DNA of 64,000 nucleotides from RGIG5612 sp050944475 (GTDB taxonomy: Bacteria > Bacillota > Clostridia > Lachnospirales > Lachnospiraceae). This document shows positions 42,847 to 52,204 of this stretch, piece by piece. The translations under genes were made by a program, and so were the position numbers. How positions within the stretch are numbered: position 1 is the first letter of the stretch; each line of letters opens with the position of its first letter. Location: positions 124,001 to 188,000 of the forward strand of contig JBMNRD010000001.1 in assembly GCA_050944475.1 (NCBI GenBank). The letters are read 5' to 3'. The notes under the pieces were generated by a model, which did not search any database, was not told where the DNA came from, and worked only from the letters and a program-made list of their open reading frames with translations.

Positions 42847-43665
42847 TTAGTTCTGTTTTCCTATCTCCCTGCTGCGTTCAAAGCATGCGGCAGTGGCCTC
42901 TCTTATTGCATTTCCGAAGCCGCGTTCCTGCAGCTTTTTAACTCCTTCAATAGTGGTTCCTCCTTTTGAACACACCCTTTCCCTTAAAACCTGCGGCGAT
43001 TCGCCGCTTTCCTGTACCATTTTTGCCGCGCCGATAACAGTCTCGCTGACCATAAGCAGCGCCTTATCCTTGTCCAGACCCAGCTTTTCCACAGAAGCGG
43101 CAAGCTCTTCAATAAACATGTATACATAGGCGGGAGAGCTGCCCGAGGCACAGACCACGGCATCCATCTGCTCTTCGGTTACACGAACGCATTTGCCCGC
43201 TCCGGCAAATATATCCTCTATTGCCCGCCTCTCCTGCGGAGTGAATCTCTCCTCATCATAGGCAATGCCGGTCATTCCGCAACCTATCAGAGCCGGCGTG
43301 TTGGGCATTGCCCTGACCACCCGCAGTTCCTTTGCGCCCTTTGATTTTAACGCGGCAAATATTCTTTCACTGCTCCAGCCGGGCGCCAGGGAAATGATAA
43401 TCATTCCCGCCTTTGCGCATCCTGCGATTTCCTCAAAAACCTCATCAAAAGTCCGGGGCTTCACCGCCAGGATTAAAATGTCCGCCCACGTTGCCAAGTG
43501 ACCGCCGGTGAGCGCTGCCTCCACGCCGGTTTCTTTGCAGATACGCTTTTTCTTTTCCTCTGTCTTGCAGGTAAACATTATCTCCATGTCACCGCCGGCG
43601 GCAAGAAGTCCTTTAAGCAGCGCATAACCCATGTTTCCCATTCCGATGAAACCGATTTTTGTCAT
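42847..43665 (-). CDS. proC: Pyrroline-5-carboxylate reductase
   Basis: Last step of proline synthesis. 272 residues with an N-terminal Rossmann motif (KIGFIGMGNMGYALLKGLLAAG, two parts), ADILILAVKPRTFDEV, VVRAMPNTPALIGCGMTGIA, and the C-terminal dimer motif VCSKGGTTIEGVKKLQERGF, close to the SPGGTTIxxL consensus. The ribosome binding site is AAAGGAG. It is followed by no obvious terminator and converges with the membrane protein gene. It lies 49 bp downstream of the aminotransferase gene and may be cotranscribed. Confidence 0.95.
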   Translation of the reverse strand: MTKIGFIGMGNMGYALLKGLLAAGGDMEIMFTCKTEEKKKRICKETGVEAALTGGHLATWADILILAVKPRTFDEVFEEIAGCAKAGMIIISLAPGWSSERIFAALKSKGAKELRVVRAMPNTPALIGCGMTGIAYDEERFTPQERRAIEDIFAGAGKCVRVTEEQMDAVVCASGSSPAYVYMFIEELAASVEKLGLDKDKALLMVSETVIGAAKMVQESGESPQVLRERVCSKGGTTIEGVKKLQERGFGNAIREATAACFERSREIGKQN

Positions 43666-43714
43666 TTTCCGCTCCTTTCCGCATTCCGGGCCGCCTTATG
43701 GGCGGCCCATATAT

Positions 43715-44917
43715 TCAGTCTTCTAATTTCCCGGCAAACTCCCTGATTCTTTCAAGACCCTTGTCAATCTTCTCAACTGCGATTGAATAAGACAGCCTGA
43801 AATGATTCGGACAGCCAAAGTCCGCGCAGGGAATAATTGCAACACAATACTCGGAAATCAATATATCCGCTATATCGGATGCGTCATTGATTATCCTGCC
43901 TTCGTACTTTTTGCCCGCCATTTCACCTGCATCGACAAAAACGTAGAAGGCACCCTTTGGCTCAATAGCCGACAGATATGGAATCTTGCAGATCCGCTCG
44001 AACATAAAACGGCGTCTTTCGTCAAATTTCTCACTCATTTCCGACACACAAGTCTGGTCGCCGGCAATCGCCGCAACCGCTGCTTTTTGAGCAATTGAGT
44101 TGGGGTTGGATGTCTGGTGTGACTGCACGCTGCTCATTACAGCCGCGATCTCTTTCGGCGCGCCGCAATAACCGATCCTCCAGCCGGTCATGGCATAGCT
44201 TTTTGACAGGCCGTTGACTGTAATGGTGCGCTTGTAAATTTCCTCGCCCAAGGATGCAATGCTGACATGCTCCTCACTGTTGTAAAGAAGATTCTCGTAA
44301 ATTTCATCGGAAACCACGTATATATTCTTTCGGACGGCCGCCTCGGCAATCCGTTCCAGTTCGTTTCTGCAGTAAACCATACCCGTGGGATTGTTTGGTG
44401 AGTTAATAATTACGGCCTTGGTTTTTTCCGTACAGGCCTCCTCTATCTGCCGGGCGCTGACCTTGTAATTGTGCTCCTTTTCGCCCCTGATAATCACCGG
44501 CACGCCGCCCGCAAGCTTGACTATCTCCGGATAGCTCAGCCAGTACGGCGAGGGAATAATTACCTCGTCCCCCTCGTTGATTATCGCCGTAAATACATTG
44601 GTCAGACTGTGCTTTCCGCCGTTGCTGATGACAACCTGGTTGGCGGCATAGTCAATTCCGTTGACATCACGAAATTTTTTGGCAATCGCCTCCTTAAGCT
44701 CCAAGGTTCCCGAGGCCGGGGTGTATTTTGTAAATCCCTCATCTATTGCCTCCTTTGCGGCAAGACAGATATGCTTCGGGGTGGGAAAATCCGGCTCGCC
44801 TGCGCCGAAACCCACTACGTCCATGCCCGCTTGTCTCATCTCGTTGGCCTTTGCGGTAATGGCCAGAGTGGACGATGGCTTGATATTTATTGCTTTTTTT
44901 GATAATTCCAGCGACAT
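43715..44917 (-). CDS. Pyridoxal-phosphate aspartate/aromatic aminotransferase (class I)
   Basis: 400 residues from the ATG at 44917, with AGGAAGG 7 nt upstream. The longer frame to 44992 reads through a large inverted repeat and is rejected. Family signatures: PSSTLAITAKANEMRQAG, FGAGEPDFPTPKHI, NGGKHSLTNVF, INSPNNPTGMVY, VSDEIYENLLY, the PLP lysine in TVNGLSKSYAMTGWRIGY, and FRLSYSIA with the carboxylate-binding Arg. This is the Bacillus-type AspB subgroup, which makes aspartate from oxaloacetate and glutamate. It follows rny. Confidence 0.93.
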   Translation of the reverse strand: MSLELSKKAINIKPSSTLAITAKANEMRQAGMDVVGFGAGEPDFPTPKHICLAAKEAIDEGFTKYTPASGTLELKEAIAKKFRDVNGIDYAANQVVISNGGKHSLTNVFTAIINEGDEVIIPSPYWLSYPEIVKLAGGVPVIIRGEKEHNYKVSARQIEEACTEKTKAVIINSPNNPTGMVYCRNELERIAEAAVRKNIYVVSDEIYENLLYNSEEHVSIASLGEEIYKRTITVNGLSKSYAMTGWRIGYCGAPKEIAAVMSSVQSHQTSNPNSIAQKAAVAAIAGDQTCVSEMSEKFDERRRFMFERICKIPYLSAIEPKGAFYVFVDAGEMAGKKYEGRIINDASDIADILISEYCVAIIPCADFGCPNHFRLSYSIAVEKIDKGLERIREFAGKLED

Positions 44918-44940
44918 TTCTTTTCCTTCCTCATATGCAA

Positions 44941-44979
44941 ATGGACGTAAATTCGTTGATATAAAAAATTTACGCCCAT
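44941..44979 (-). other. Long inverted repeat upstream of the aminotransferase gene
   Basis: Arms of 13 bp (ATGGACGTAAATT / AATTTACGCCCAT, 12 of 13 paired) with a 13-nt A/T-rich loop. It lies between the rny stop and the aminotransferase ribosome binding site. No T-tract follows, so a transcript-borne regulatory or processing hairpin, or a protein operator, fits better than a terminator. Confidence 0.6.
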
Positions 44980-45005
44980 TACTGTTTTTCATGATTTTCG
45001 GTTAA

Positions 45006-46574
45006 TTATTTCGCATACTCAGTCACGCGTGACTCACGAATGATATTAACCTTAATCTGTCCCGGATACTCCAATTCGTTCTCAATTTCTTTCACGATGT
45101 CGCGTCCAAGGAGAACTATCTGCGCATCGTCAATCTTTTCGGGGACAACCATGACCCTGACTTCCCTACCTGCCTGAACGGCAAAGGATTTCTCAACACC
45201 CTTGTGGTTATTGCAGATTTCCTCAAGCTGGGTCAGCCTGTTGGTATAAGCATCCAGAGCTTCTCTTCTTGCCCCGGGCCTTGCCGCGCTGATGGCATCG
45301 GCTGCCTGAACTATGCACGCAATCAACGACTCCGGCTCAACATCTCCGTGGTGGGATGCGACCGAGTTCACAACCACATGGTGTTCTTTGTATTTCTTAC
45401 AAATTTCAACACCCAGCTGGATGTGGGAACCGCTTACTTCGTGATCGATTGCCTTTCCTATGTCATGAAGCAGGCCCGCCCTTTTTGCAAGCCTTACATC
45501 ACATCCTATCTCTCCGGCCAGTAAACCTGAAAGAATTGCTACCTCTTTGGAATGCTTCAGCGCATTCTGCCCGTAGCTGGTCCTGTATCTCATTTTACCG
45601 AGGAGTTTGACAATTTCGGGGTGAAGACCGTGTACGCCGACCTCAAGCTGGGCAGCCTCGCCTTCTTCCTTGATTATTTTGTCAATTTCCTTTTGTGCTT
45701 TTTCTACAGTTTCTTCTATTCTCGCAGGATGGATTCTTCCGTCAACGATGAGCTTCTCAAGGGCAGTCCTTGCAACCTCACGTCTTATCGGGTCAAATCC
45801 TGATAAAATAACGGCTTCAGGTGTGTCGTCTATGATAAGGTCAATACCCGTCATTGTTTCCAGTGCTCTGATATTTCGACCTTCACGCCCGATAATACGG
45901 CCCTTCATTTCATCATTGGGCAATTGCACAACTGAGATGGTTGCTTCGGAAACATGGTCCACTGCGGCTCTTTGGATAGCATTTACCACGATATCCCTTG
46001 CCTTGGCGTCTGCCTCTTCTCTGGCCCTTGCCTCCAGCTCTTTGACCATCTTCGCCGTGTCGGTTTTTACTTCTTCTTCAATAGCATTAAGTAATAACTC
46101 TTTTGCCTGGTCGGAGGTGAGTCCGGAAATTCTTTCAAGCTCCATGGTCCGCTGCTCATTTACAATGCGAAGTTCTTCCTTCTGCTTGTCTAATGATGCA
46201 TGTTTCGCATCAAGAGATTTCTGAAGTTTCTCTACTGCCTCGTTTTTCTTGTCAATGTCTTCTTCTTTCTGAAGCACTCGCTTTTCGTATTTCTGAATCT
46301 CTGCTCTGCGCTCTCTGGTTTCTTTCTCAAGTTCATTCTTAGACCTGAGTGACTCTTCTTTAACCTCGATAAGCGCCTCTCTCTTTTTTGCCTCTGCTGT
46401 CTTTACCGCATCATCTATTATTGCTCTGGATCTTTCTTCAGCACTACCGATTTTTCTATCATAAGCATTCTTAAAACGGTTTTTTGATATGAACCAGAAG
46501 ATAATTGCCCCGACGATAAAAGCTACGATTCCGATAATACAAGCCAATATTACAAAAGCTGTCATTGGATTCAT
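45006..46574 (-). CDS. rny: Ribonuclease Y
   Basis: Membrane-anchored endoribonuclease that starts mRNA decay in Firmicutes. 522 residues: an N-terminal helix (FVILACIIGIVAFIVGAIIFWF, two parts), a long coiled coil (~25-200, rich in E/K/R), a KH domain (GRIIGREGRNIRALETMTG) and an HD domain (LLHDIGKAIDHE ... SHHGDVEPES). The C-terminus GQIKVNIIRESRVTEYAK is standard. The promoter is a perfect consensus and the ribosome binding site is AAAGGAGGTG. That site can pair weakly with the following CCTC. Confidence 0.97.
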   Translation of the reverse strand: MNPMTAFVILACIIGIVAFIVGAIIFWFISKNRFKNAYDRKIGSAEERSRAIIDDAVKTAEAKKREALIEVKEESLRSKNELEKETRERRAEIQKYEKRVLQKEEDIDKKNEAVEKLQKSLDAKHASLDKQKEELRIVNEQRTMELERISGLTSDQAKELLLNAIEEEVKTDTAKMVKELEARAREEADAKARDIVVNAIQRAAVDHVSEATISVVQLPNDEMKGRIIGREGRNIRALETMTGIDLIIDDTPEAVILSGFDPIRREVARTALEKLIVDGRIHPARIEETVEKAQKEIDKIIKEEGEAAQLEVGVHGLHPEIVKLLGKMRYRTSYGQNALKHSKEVAILSGLLAGEIGCDVRLAKRAGLLHDIGKAIDHEVSGSHIQLGVEICKKYKEHHVVVNSVASHHGDVEPESLIACIVQAADAISAARPGARREALDAYTNRLTQLEEICNNHKGVEKSFAVQAGREVRVMVVPEKIDDAQIVLLGRDIVKEIENELEYPGQIKVNIIRESRVTEYAK

Positions 46575-46628
46575 ACGAGGAACACCTCCTTTATTTAGTT
46601 TTCATTGTACATTAAATACAATTAGTTT

Positions 46629-46657
46629 ATTATAATATTATTATCATTTAATGTCAA
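46629..46657 (-). promoter_or_regulatory. rny promoter (perfect consensus)
   Basis: Minus strand: -35 TTGACA (46652-46657), exactly 17 bp, -10 TATAAT (46629-46634). Confidence 0.92.
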
Positions 46658-46680
46658 ATGTTAAATTCTGCAATCTACGG

Positions 46681-47238
46681 TTATTCTGAAACCGTTTTCA
46701 TTGCCTCAAGGGTCTGATTCAGCAAGTCATCAAGCTCCCAGCCCAGCATTTCCGCCCCTTGACGAATCGTGTTCCGTGAGCATCCCGCCGCAAAACTTTT
46801 GTCTTTAAATTTTTTCTTAAGCGATTTCAGCTCCATGTCCTTACAGCTCCTCGAAGGGCGCATAAGGGCGCAAGCACCGATTAGACCGGTCAGCTCGTCA
46901 ACTGCGAAAAGAATTTTCTCCATTATGTGCTCAGGCTCATACCGGCTTTCCGTAAGCCCGAAACCGTGACTGCAGGTACTTCTGATTATACTTTCGTCCA
47001 GACCTGCCTCCCTCATGATCTCTTCTCCCTTTACGCAATGCTCCTCCGGGAATTTCTCGAAATCCAAATCGTGAAGCATGCCCACGACTTTCCAAAACTC
47101 CACATTTTCCCCGTCATATTTTTTCGCAAACTCCCCCATCACAGCCGACACGCACTCCGCATGCTTCCTGTGAAAATCTTCCTTGTTGTACTCCTCCATA
47201 AGAGCCCTGGCTTCATCAATGTTCGGTATTTTCCCCAT
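46681..47238 (-). CDS. HD domain-containing hydrolase
   Basis: 185 residues from the ATG at 47238 (GAGGG 6 nt upstream). A single HD domain: HRKHAECVSAVMGEFAKKY, GMLHDLDFEKFPEEHCVKGEEIMREAGL (HD pair), STCSHGFGLTESRYEPEHIMEKILFAVDELTGLI (read in two parts) with the last Asp ligand. Clostridial proteins of this size are annotated as HDIG or phosphohydrolase proteins; the substrate is unknown. It is located next to rny, itself an HD enzyme, but on a separate promoter. Confidence 0.85.
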   Translation of the reverse strand: MGKIPNIDEARALMEEYNKEDFHRKHAECVSAVMGEFAKKYDGENVEFWKVVGMLHDLDFEKFPEEHCVKGEEIMREAGLDESIIRSTCSHGFGLTESRYEPEHIMEKILFAVDELTGLIGACALMRPSRSCKDMELKSLKKKFKDKSFAAGCSRNTIRQGAEMLGWELDDLLNQTLEAMKTVSE

Positions 47239-47377
47239 CACTGTCCCTCTTTCCTCAGGCAAATCCGAATTCCCGGCCGGAATGCCTGAATTTTAATATT
47301 ATTTGTGCATATCGCATAGTTTTTATAATTTCTTTTAGTACATTTAACTCCGGTTCAATTGCGGGCGTTTTCGTTTT

Positions 47378-49138
47378 CTATTCTTCCGCCTGCCAACGGG
47401 CAAGGTATTTTTTCGCAAATGAGGCATATTTCGTCCTAAAATGTGAGTCCTCCGTTTTCATTATCCTAAGCGACTCATGAACATTGAGCATATTTTGGCT
47501 CGTATCAATGATGCAGCCCGCAATATTAGAGCAGTGATCCGATGCGCGCTCAAGGTCGGTCAGTATGTCGGACCAGATAAAGCCTGCCTCGATATTGCAA
47601 AGACCCTGCTGGAGCCGTTCGATGTGACCCTGCCTAAGCTCATAATGCAGCACGTCGACAACCTGTTCAAGAGGTTCAACGTCCATTGCAATATTTATGT
47701 CATTCTTCACGAATGCGACCAGCGTCAGGTCAAGAATCTCATCGAGCGCGCCAAACATTATGTCCAGTTCTTCGTTTGCCGGATCTGAAAAAGTCACATC
47801 CTTTTCCGACATTTCCTCCGCGGAAGCTACAAGATTTCTTGCGTGATCGGATATACGCTCCAGATCACCGATTATTTTTAATAGTTTGGCGGCTTCGGCG
47901 CTGTCTTTTTCATCTATCTGCCGCACGCTGAGCTTGACCAGATAACTGCCGATAATGTCCTCATAATGATCGTCTTTTTCCTCTAATTCACGGACATTTT
48001 TCGCAAGCTGCGGGGAATAATTCTTAAGGCAGGCTATGGCCCCCTTCAGGGATTCAACTGAGCCTTTAGCCATGTCCGCAGCCAGATTGTAGCAACGCTC
48101 AACAGCTATTGTCGGTGTCGCAAGAAGACGCTCATCAAGTTCCGCAATCACATCTGCTGCTGCTTTTTCCGGAACAAGCTTATAAACCAGTTTTTCCAGC
48201 AAGGATGAGGCCGGCAACATAATGCAGGTGCAAAAGATATTGAAAGCGGAGTGAGCCAACGCAATGCCCATAAGGGATGCGCTTTTGCTGAAAATCGGCG
48301 GGGCAAATATGGCATTTGCGCCACAAAACAAAGCTAGGCAAACCACCGAACCTATTATGTTAAAGGACAAGTGCACAAAAGCCGCCCTTTTGGCGTTTCT
48401 GTTCGTTCCAAAGGAAGACAGAATCGCCGTAATACAGGTACCGATGTTCTGTCCCATTATAATCGGCACCGCAACCCCGTAGTTGACAAGTCCCGTTGTT
48501 GCCAAAGCCTGCAAAATACCCACCGAAGCTGACGAAGACTGGATTATTGCCGTAATTACGGCTCCAACCAGAAGCCCGAAAATCGGGTTTTTGAACAATA
48601 TAAATATTTCTGCAAAGGCCGGCACGTCCGCAAGTCCGGCCACCGCACCGCTCATGGTGTCCATGCCGAACATCAACACACTGAAGCCGAGCAACACTGT
48701 GCCTATGTCCTTGTGCTTACTCTTTTTGCCGAACATATGCAATGCTATACCTATCAAAGCAAGAACCGGTGTAAAGGATGAGGGTTTCAGCAGTCTGACA
48801 AAAAAATTATCACTGCTGATTTCGGCAAGTGATAAAATCCATGCGGTTACCGTGGTTCCCACGTTAGCGCCCATTATTACGTTTATTGCCTGCTTAAGGC
48901 TCATTAACCCCGAGTTTACAAAACCTACCACCATAACCGTGGTGGCCGATGAGCTTTGTATTACTGCGGTTATCCCAAGACCGGTAAACAGTCCGGCAAG
49001 CTTATTCGTGGTCAATCTGCCCAACAGGGACTGAAGGCTTCCTCCCGCCCTTCTTTCAAGGGCCTGCCCCATTACATTCATCCCGAAAAGGAACAGACTG
49101 AGTCCGCCTATCAGTTTAAGTCCGTCAAAAACCGTCAT
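47378..49138 (-). CDS. Na/Pi-cotransporter family protein with PhoU domain
   Basis: Sodium-phosphate symporter of the NptA/PNaS family. 586 residues from the ATG at 49138 (GGGAG upstream). Two inverted repeats each carry the diagnostic QSSSA motif: GLGITAVIQSSSATTVMVVGF and GAVITAIIQSSSASVGILQAL (each read as motif plus flanks). About 8-9 helices are followed by a cytoplasmic PhoU-like helical domain (~350-560) with DLERISDHARNLVASAEE and DLERASDHCSNIAG, which bear the ExxR/DxxxD metal-binding pattern. PhoU domains probably tie transport to phosphate status. Confidence 0.94.
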   Translation of the reverse strand: MTVFDGLKLIGGLSLFLFGMNVMGQALERRAGGSLQSLLGRLTTNKLAGLFTGLGITAVIQSSSATTVMVVGFVNSGLMSLKQAINVIMGANVGTTVTAWILSLAEISSDNFFVRLLKPSSFTPVLALIGIALHMFGKKSKHKDIGTVLLGFSVLMFGMDTMSGAVAGLADVPAFAEIFILFKNPIFGLLVGAVITAIIQSSSASVGILQALATTGLVNYGVAVPIIMGQNIGTCITAILSSFGTNRNAKRAAFVHLSFNIIGSVVCLALFCGANAIFAPPIFSKSASLMGIALAHSAFNIFCTCIMLPASSLLEKLVYKLVPEKAAADVIAELDERLLATPTIAVERCYNLAADMAKGSVESLKGAIACLKNYSPQLAKNVRELEEKDDHYEDIIGSYLVKLSVRQIDEKDSAEAAKLLKIIGDLERISDHARNLVASAEEMSEKDVTFSDPANEELDIMFGALDEILDLTLVAFVKNDINIAMDVEPLEQVVDVLHYELRQGHIERLQQGLCNIEAGFIWSDILTDLERASDHCSNIAGCIIDTSQNMLNVHESLRIMKTEDSHFRTKYASFAKKYLARWQAEE

Positions 49139-49195
49139 CTTCTTTCTCCCGATATACGCACTTTTCACATTTTTTGTGATTCAAGTTCTTTTGAT

Positions 49196-49224
49196 AATAT
49201 AAACACCCGGCTCCGATTTGTCCA
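49196..49224 (-). promoter_or_regulatory. Na/Pi cotransporter promoter
   Basis: Minus strand: -35 TGGACA (49219-49224), 17-bp spacer, -10 TATATT (49196-49201). Confidence 0.68.
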
Positions 49225-49294
49225 TTAGGTAACCTCGAAAAGTTTCAGAATAAAATCCGCTTTTTTTGGTAAATACCTACAAAGCTCCAAATAA

Positions 49295-50221
49295 TTACAA
49301 CGCCCCCTTGTCCTCGTACAAATCGTAAGGCGTCTCCTGGTAAACATAATAATTGAGCCAGTTGGTGTAGAAGGTATTGGCGTGAGCCCTCCATCTGAGC
49401 ATAGGCTTATTGGCCACATCATCTTCAGGATAATAATTTGCCGGAATCTGCGGATTCAGACCCTTCTTTATGTCCCTTTTATATTCGCTGTCCAGTGTCA
49501 GGCGGTCATACTCGGGATGCCCCATGACAAAGATTTTCTTGCCTTCTTCCGCAAGACCGAGGAAGAAACCCGCCTCGCCCGAATCGGCAAGCACGGTAAT
49601 GTCCTTACACCCGGCAATGTCCTTGAGCCTTACCTCGGTATTACGGGAATGGGGTGCCCAGAACACATCGTCGAAGCCTCGAATCAGCGGGGTGCGCTTA
49701 TGATGCGACGTATGCATAAAAACCCCTGAAATCTTGTAATCCAGCATATACTTTTTCAGACCGTAGAAATGATAAAGCGCCGCCTGAGCCGCCCAGCACA
49801 GGAAAACAGTCGAGGTGACATTGCGCTGGGACCAATCCATAATTTCCATCATTTCATCCCAGTATTTAACCTCCTCAAATTCCATCAGCTCCAGCGGTGC
49901 CCCGGTAATAATCAGCCCGTCAAAGCGCAGATCCTTTACCGCGGAAAACTTCTTGTAAAACTGATTTAAATGAGCCATGGGCGTGTTTTTAGAGACGTGG
50001 TTGGACACGGTAATGAATGTCATATTTACCTGAAGCGGCGTATTGGAAAGCGAACGGAGCATCTGAATCTCCGTATCATTCTTTATGGGCATCAGGTTCA
50101 ACAGCCCTATTTCAAGGGGACGAATATCCTGGGAAATGGCCCTCGTTTCGTCCATTATGAATATGTTCTCGTTTTCGATGACCGCCCTGGCGGGAAGGTC
50201 GTGCTGTACTTTCAGTGGCAT
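49295..50221 (-). CDS. metA: Homoserine O-acetyltransferase (MetA/MetX-like of the MetA fold)
   Basis: First committed step of methionine synthesis. 308 residues aligned without gaps to E. coli MetA numbering over the core: catalytic Cys142 (VFLCWAAQAALY), His235 and Glu237 (VMGHPEYDR). Residue 111 is Glu (TGAPLELMEF). In characterised MetA proteins Gly111 goes with succinyl-CoA and Glu111 with acetyl-CoA, so this enzyme is predicted to make O-acetylhomoserine. It follows ligA after 33 bp with the ribosome binding site AAGGA. No SAM riboswitch or other Met-responsive leader is seen. Confidence 0.95.
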   Translation of the reverse strand: MPLKVQHDLPARAVIENENIFIMDETRAISQDIRPLEIGLLNLMPIKNDTEIQMLRSLSNTPLQVNMTFITVSNHVSKNTPMAHLNQFYKKFSAVKDLRFDGLIITGAPLELMEFEEVKYWDEMMEIMDWSQRNVTSTVFLCWAAQAALYHFYGLKKYMLDYKISGVFMHTSHHKRTPLIRGFDDVFWAPHSRNTEVRLKDIAGCKDITVLADSGEAGFFLGLAEEGKKIFVMGHPEYDRLTLDSEYKRDIKKGLNPQIPANYYPEDDVANKPMLRWRAHANTFYTNWLNYYVYQETPYDLYEDKGAL

Positions 50222-50254
50222 ATTTTTTCCTTAGTAATAGGGTGCGCCCGGCGG

Positions 50255-52204
50255 TTAACTCCCGAAGCGCTCCCTGTACTCCTCCTCGGTTATTATGGGA
50301 ATCCCTATCTCTTTGGCTGTTTTGTTCTTCCCCGAGGATGAGTTGATGTCATTATTTATCAGGTATGAGGTTTTGGAAGAAACGCTGCCTGCAACCCTGC
50401 CGCCGTTTCCTTCGATTTCAGCCTTCAGTGCATCCCTGTTGGGGTAATGAGAAAGGCTTCCCGTAATCACGAAGACCAACCCCGCCAATCTTTCCTCTCC
50501 GACCGGCTCCCGCTCAAGGGTAATTTTCTCAAGAATCCTGTCTATTACCCCGGCATTCGCCTCGTCGGCAAAGTAATCTATGATTGATTTTGCCATTATA
50601 TCACCAACCCCGTAAGTTGCAAGTAATTCCTCAAATGAGGCGCTCCGCACCCTGTTAAAATCGTTCCCGAATGACTTGCAAATTGCAAGAGCATTTGCCC
50701 TGCCCACCCCCGGTATTCCCAGTGCACACAAAAGCCTGGCGGCTGTACTACGTCTGGAGACGTATATAGATTGAATTATGTTTTCGTAGGATTTTTCGCC
50801 AAAACCCGGCATGCTGATGATTTCCTCCCTGTGCCGGTCCAAATGGTAAATATCCGAAAAATCGCTGATAAATCCCCGGGCTATGAACTTCTCCAATGTT
50901 TCTTCAGAGACCCCTTCGATATTCATGCAATTCCTGCTGACATAATTGGAGAAGGCTTTTATCTTCTTCGCGGGACAGTCCGCATTGGGACAGGTCAGCG
51001 TCCTCACCCCCTGCTCATCCTTAATCAGGGTGGGGCCGCCACAGGCGGGACAGGTCTGCGGAACGGGAAGACCTCCCCTCTTCGTCAGATTCTGCGCAAT
51101 CTGCGGAATAATCATATTTGCCTTGTAAACGGTAATTTCATCGCCTATTCCCAACTGCAGCTCCTCAATAATGCTTAAGTTATGTAGACTTGCCCGGCTG
51201 ACGGAAGTACCCTCCAATTCCACGGTTTCAAAAACCGCCACCGGATTGATAAGTCCCGTCCTTGAAGGTGACCACTCCACTTTCAGCAAGCGGGTCCGGG
51301 CAATTTCATCGCGCCATTTGAAGGCAATGGCGTTTCGCGGAAATTTGGCAGTCGCTCCGAGCTCCTGTCCGTATTTGATGTCATCCATCAACAGGACCAG
51401 TCCGTCCGAAGGTACATCAAAATCCTCTATTTCCCGGGAAAATTCCCTGACAGCCGCCTCAACCGTCTCTGCATCTACAACCTTATAATCCACTACCGCA
51501 AAGCCCTGTTTTTTCAGCCATTCAAACTTTTCCCGGTTTGAATTCTTAAAGTCCGCTCCCGGAGCGCTTTCCAGAGAAAATGCAAAGAGATTCACGGACC
51601 TGGCAGCGGTTACCGCCGGGTCAAGCTGCCGGACCGAACCCGAACACAGGTTTCTCGGATTCTTGTATCTGACGGCGGCGTCCTCTATTTCTCTGTTAAT
51701 CCTTTCGAAGTCGGAATATTTTATTACCGCTTCGCCTCTTATAATCAACTTATCCTTGAAGGGAATATTCAAAGGAAGGTTTACAAATGTCCTTGCATTT
51801 GCCGTAATTACCTCCCCAATCTCACCGTCCCCCCGGGTCACCGCCTTTGAAAGAGCGCCGTCCTCGTAGGTCAGCACCACGGTCAGACCATCCAGTTTCC
51901 AGGATAAAAGCCCTGTCCGGTCTTTCAGAAAATCCGCCAGCACGCTTGCTTCCTTCGTCTTATCCAGGGAAAGCTGGGGCATGTCATGGCGTTCTTTCGC
52001 AAGAAAGGTTGCCGCTTCATAGCCTACATTTACCGTAGGGGAGTTGGCAAGAACAATGCCCGTCTCCGCTTCTAAGACCGCCAGTTCGTCATACAAGGCA
52101 TCGTATTCCATGTTGGACATAATCTCGCTGTCCCCGGCGTAATATGCCTTGGAGGCCCTGTTCAGGAGCTCCGTTAATTCTTTTATACGTTCGGTTTTAT
52201 TCAT
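50255..52204 (-). CDS. ligA: NAD-dependent DNA ligase LigA (divergent)
   Basis: Seals nicks using NAD+. 649 residues with the full layout: domain Ia, adenylation domain (SWKLDGLTVVLTYEDG, Lys is the AMP acceptor; TRGDGEIGEVIT), OB fold, zinc finger (CPACGGPTLI...CPNADCPAKK), four HhH motifs (SMPGFGEKS, ALGIPGVGRANALAI, TYGVGDIMAKS) and a BRCT domain (LAGLVFVITGSL). Several near-invariant strings differ: GEDVT reads GEVIT and NPRNAAAGS reads NPRNLCSGS. Such divergent forms occur in Clostridia, sometimes as a second ligase. It overlaps rluF by 8 bp. Confidence 0.93.
   Translation of the reverse strand: MNKTERIKELTELLNRASKAYYAGDSEIMSNMEYDALYDELAVLEAETGIVLANSPTVNVGYEAATFLAKERHDMPQLSLDKTKEASVLADFLKDRTGLLSWKLDGLTVVLTYEDGALSKAVTRGDGEIGEVITANARTFVNLPLNIPFKDKLIIRGEAVIKYSDFERINREIEDAAVRYKNPRNLCSGSVRQLDPAVTAARSVNLFAFSLESAPGADFKNSNREKFEWLKKQGFAVVDYKVVDAETVEAAVREFSREIEDFDVPSDGLVLLMDDIKYGQELGATAKFPRNAIAFKWRDEIARTRLLKVEWSPSRTGLINPVAVFETVELEGTSVSRASLHNLSIIEELQLGIGDEITVYKANMIIPQIAQNLTKRGGLPVPQTCPACGGPTLIKDEQGVRTLTCPNADCPAKKIKAFSNYVSRNCMNIEGVSEETLEKFIARGFISDFSDIYHLDRHREEIISMPGFGEKSYENIIQSIYVSRRSTAARLLCALGIPGVGRANALAICKSFGNDFNRVRSASFEELLATYGVGDIMAKSIIDYFADEANAGVIDRILEKITLEREPVGEERLAGLVFVITGSLSHYPNRDALKAEIEGNGGRVAGSVSSKTSYLINNDINSSSGKNKTAKEIGIPIITEEEYRERFGS

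Noticed and set aside
44918..44992. Extended aminotransferase N-terminus
   Set aside because: It runs through a 13-bp inverted repeat and does not match AspB N-termini.
50222..50254. SAM-responsive riboswitch before metA
   Set aside because: Only 33 bp separate ligA and metA, too short for any known SAM riboswitch.
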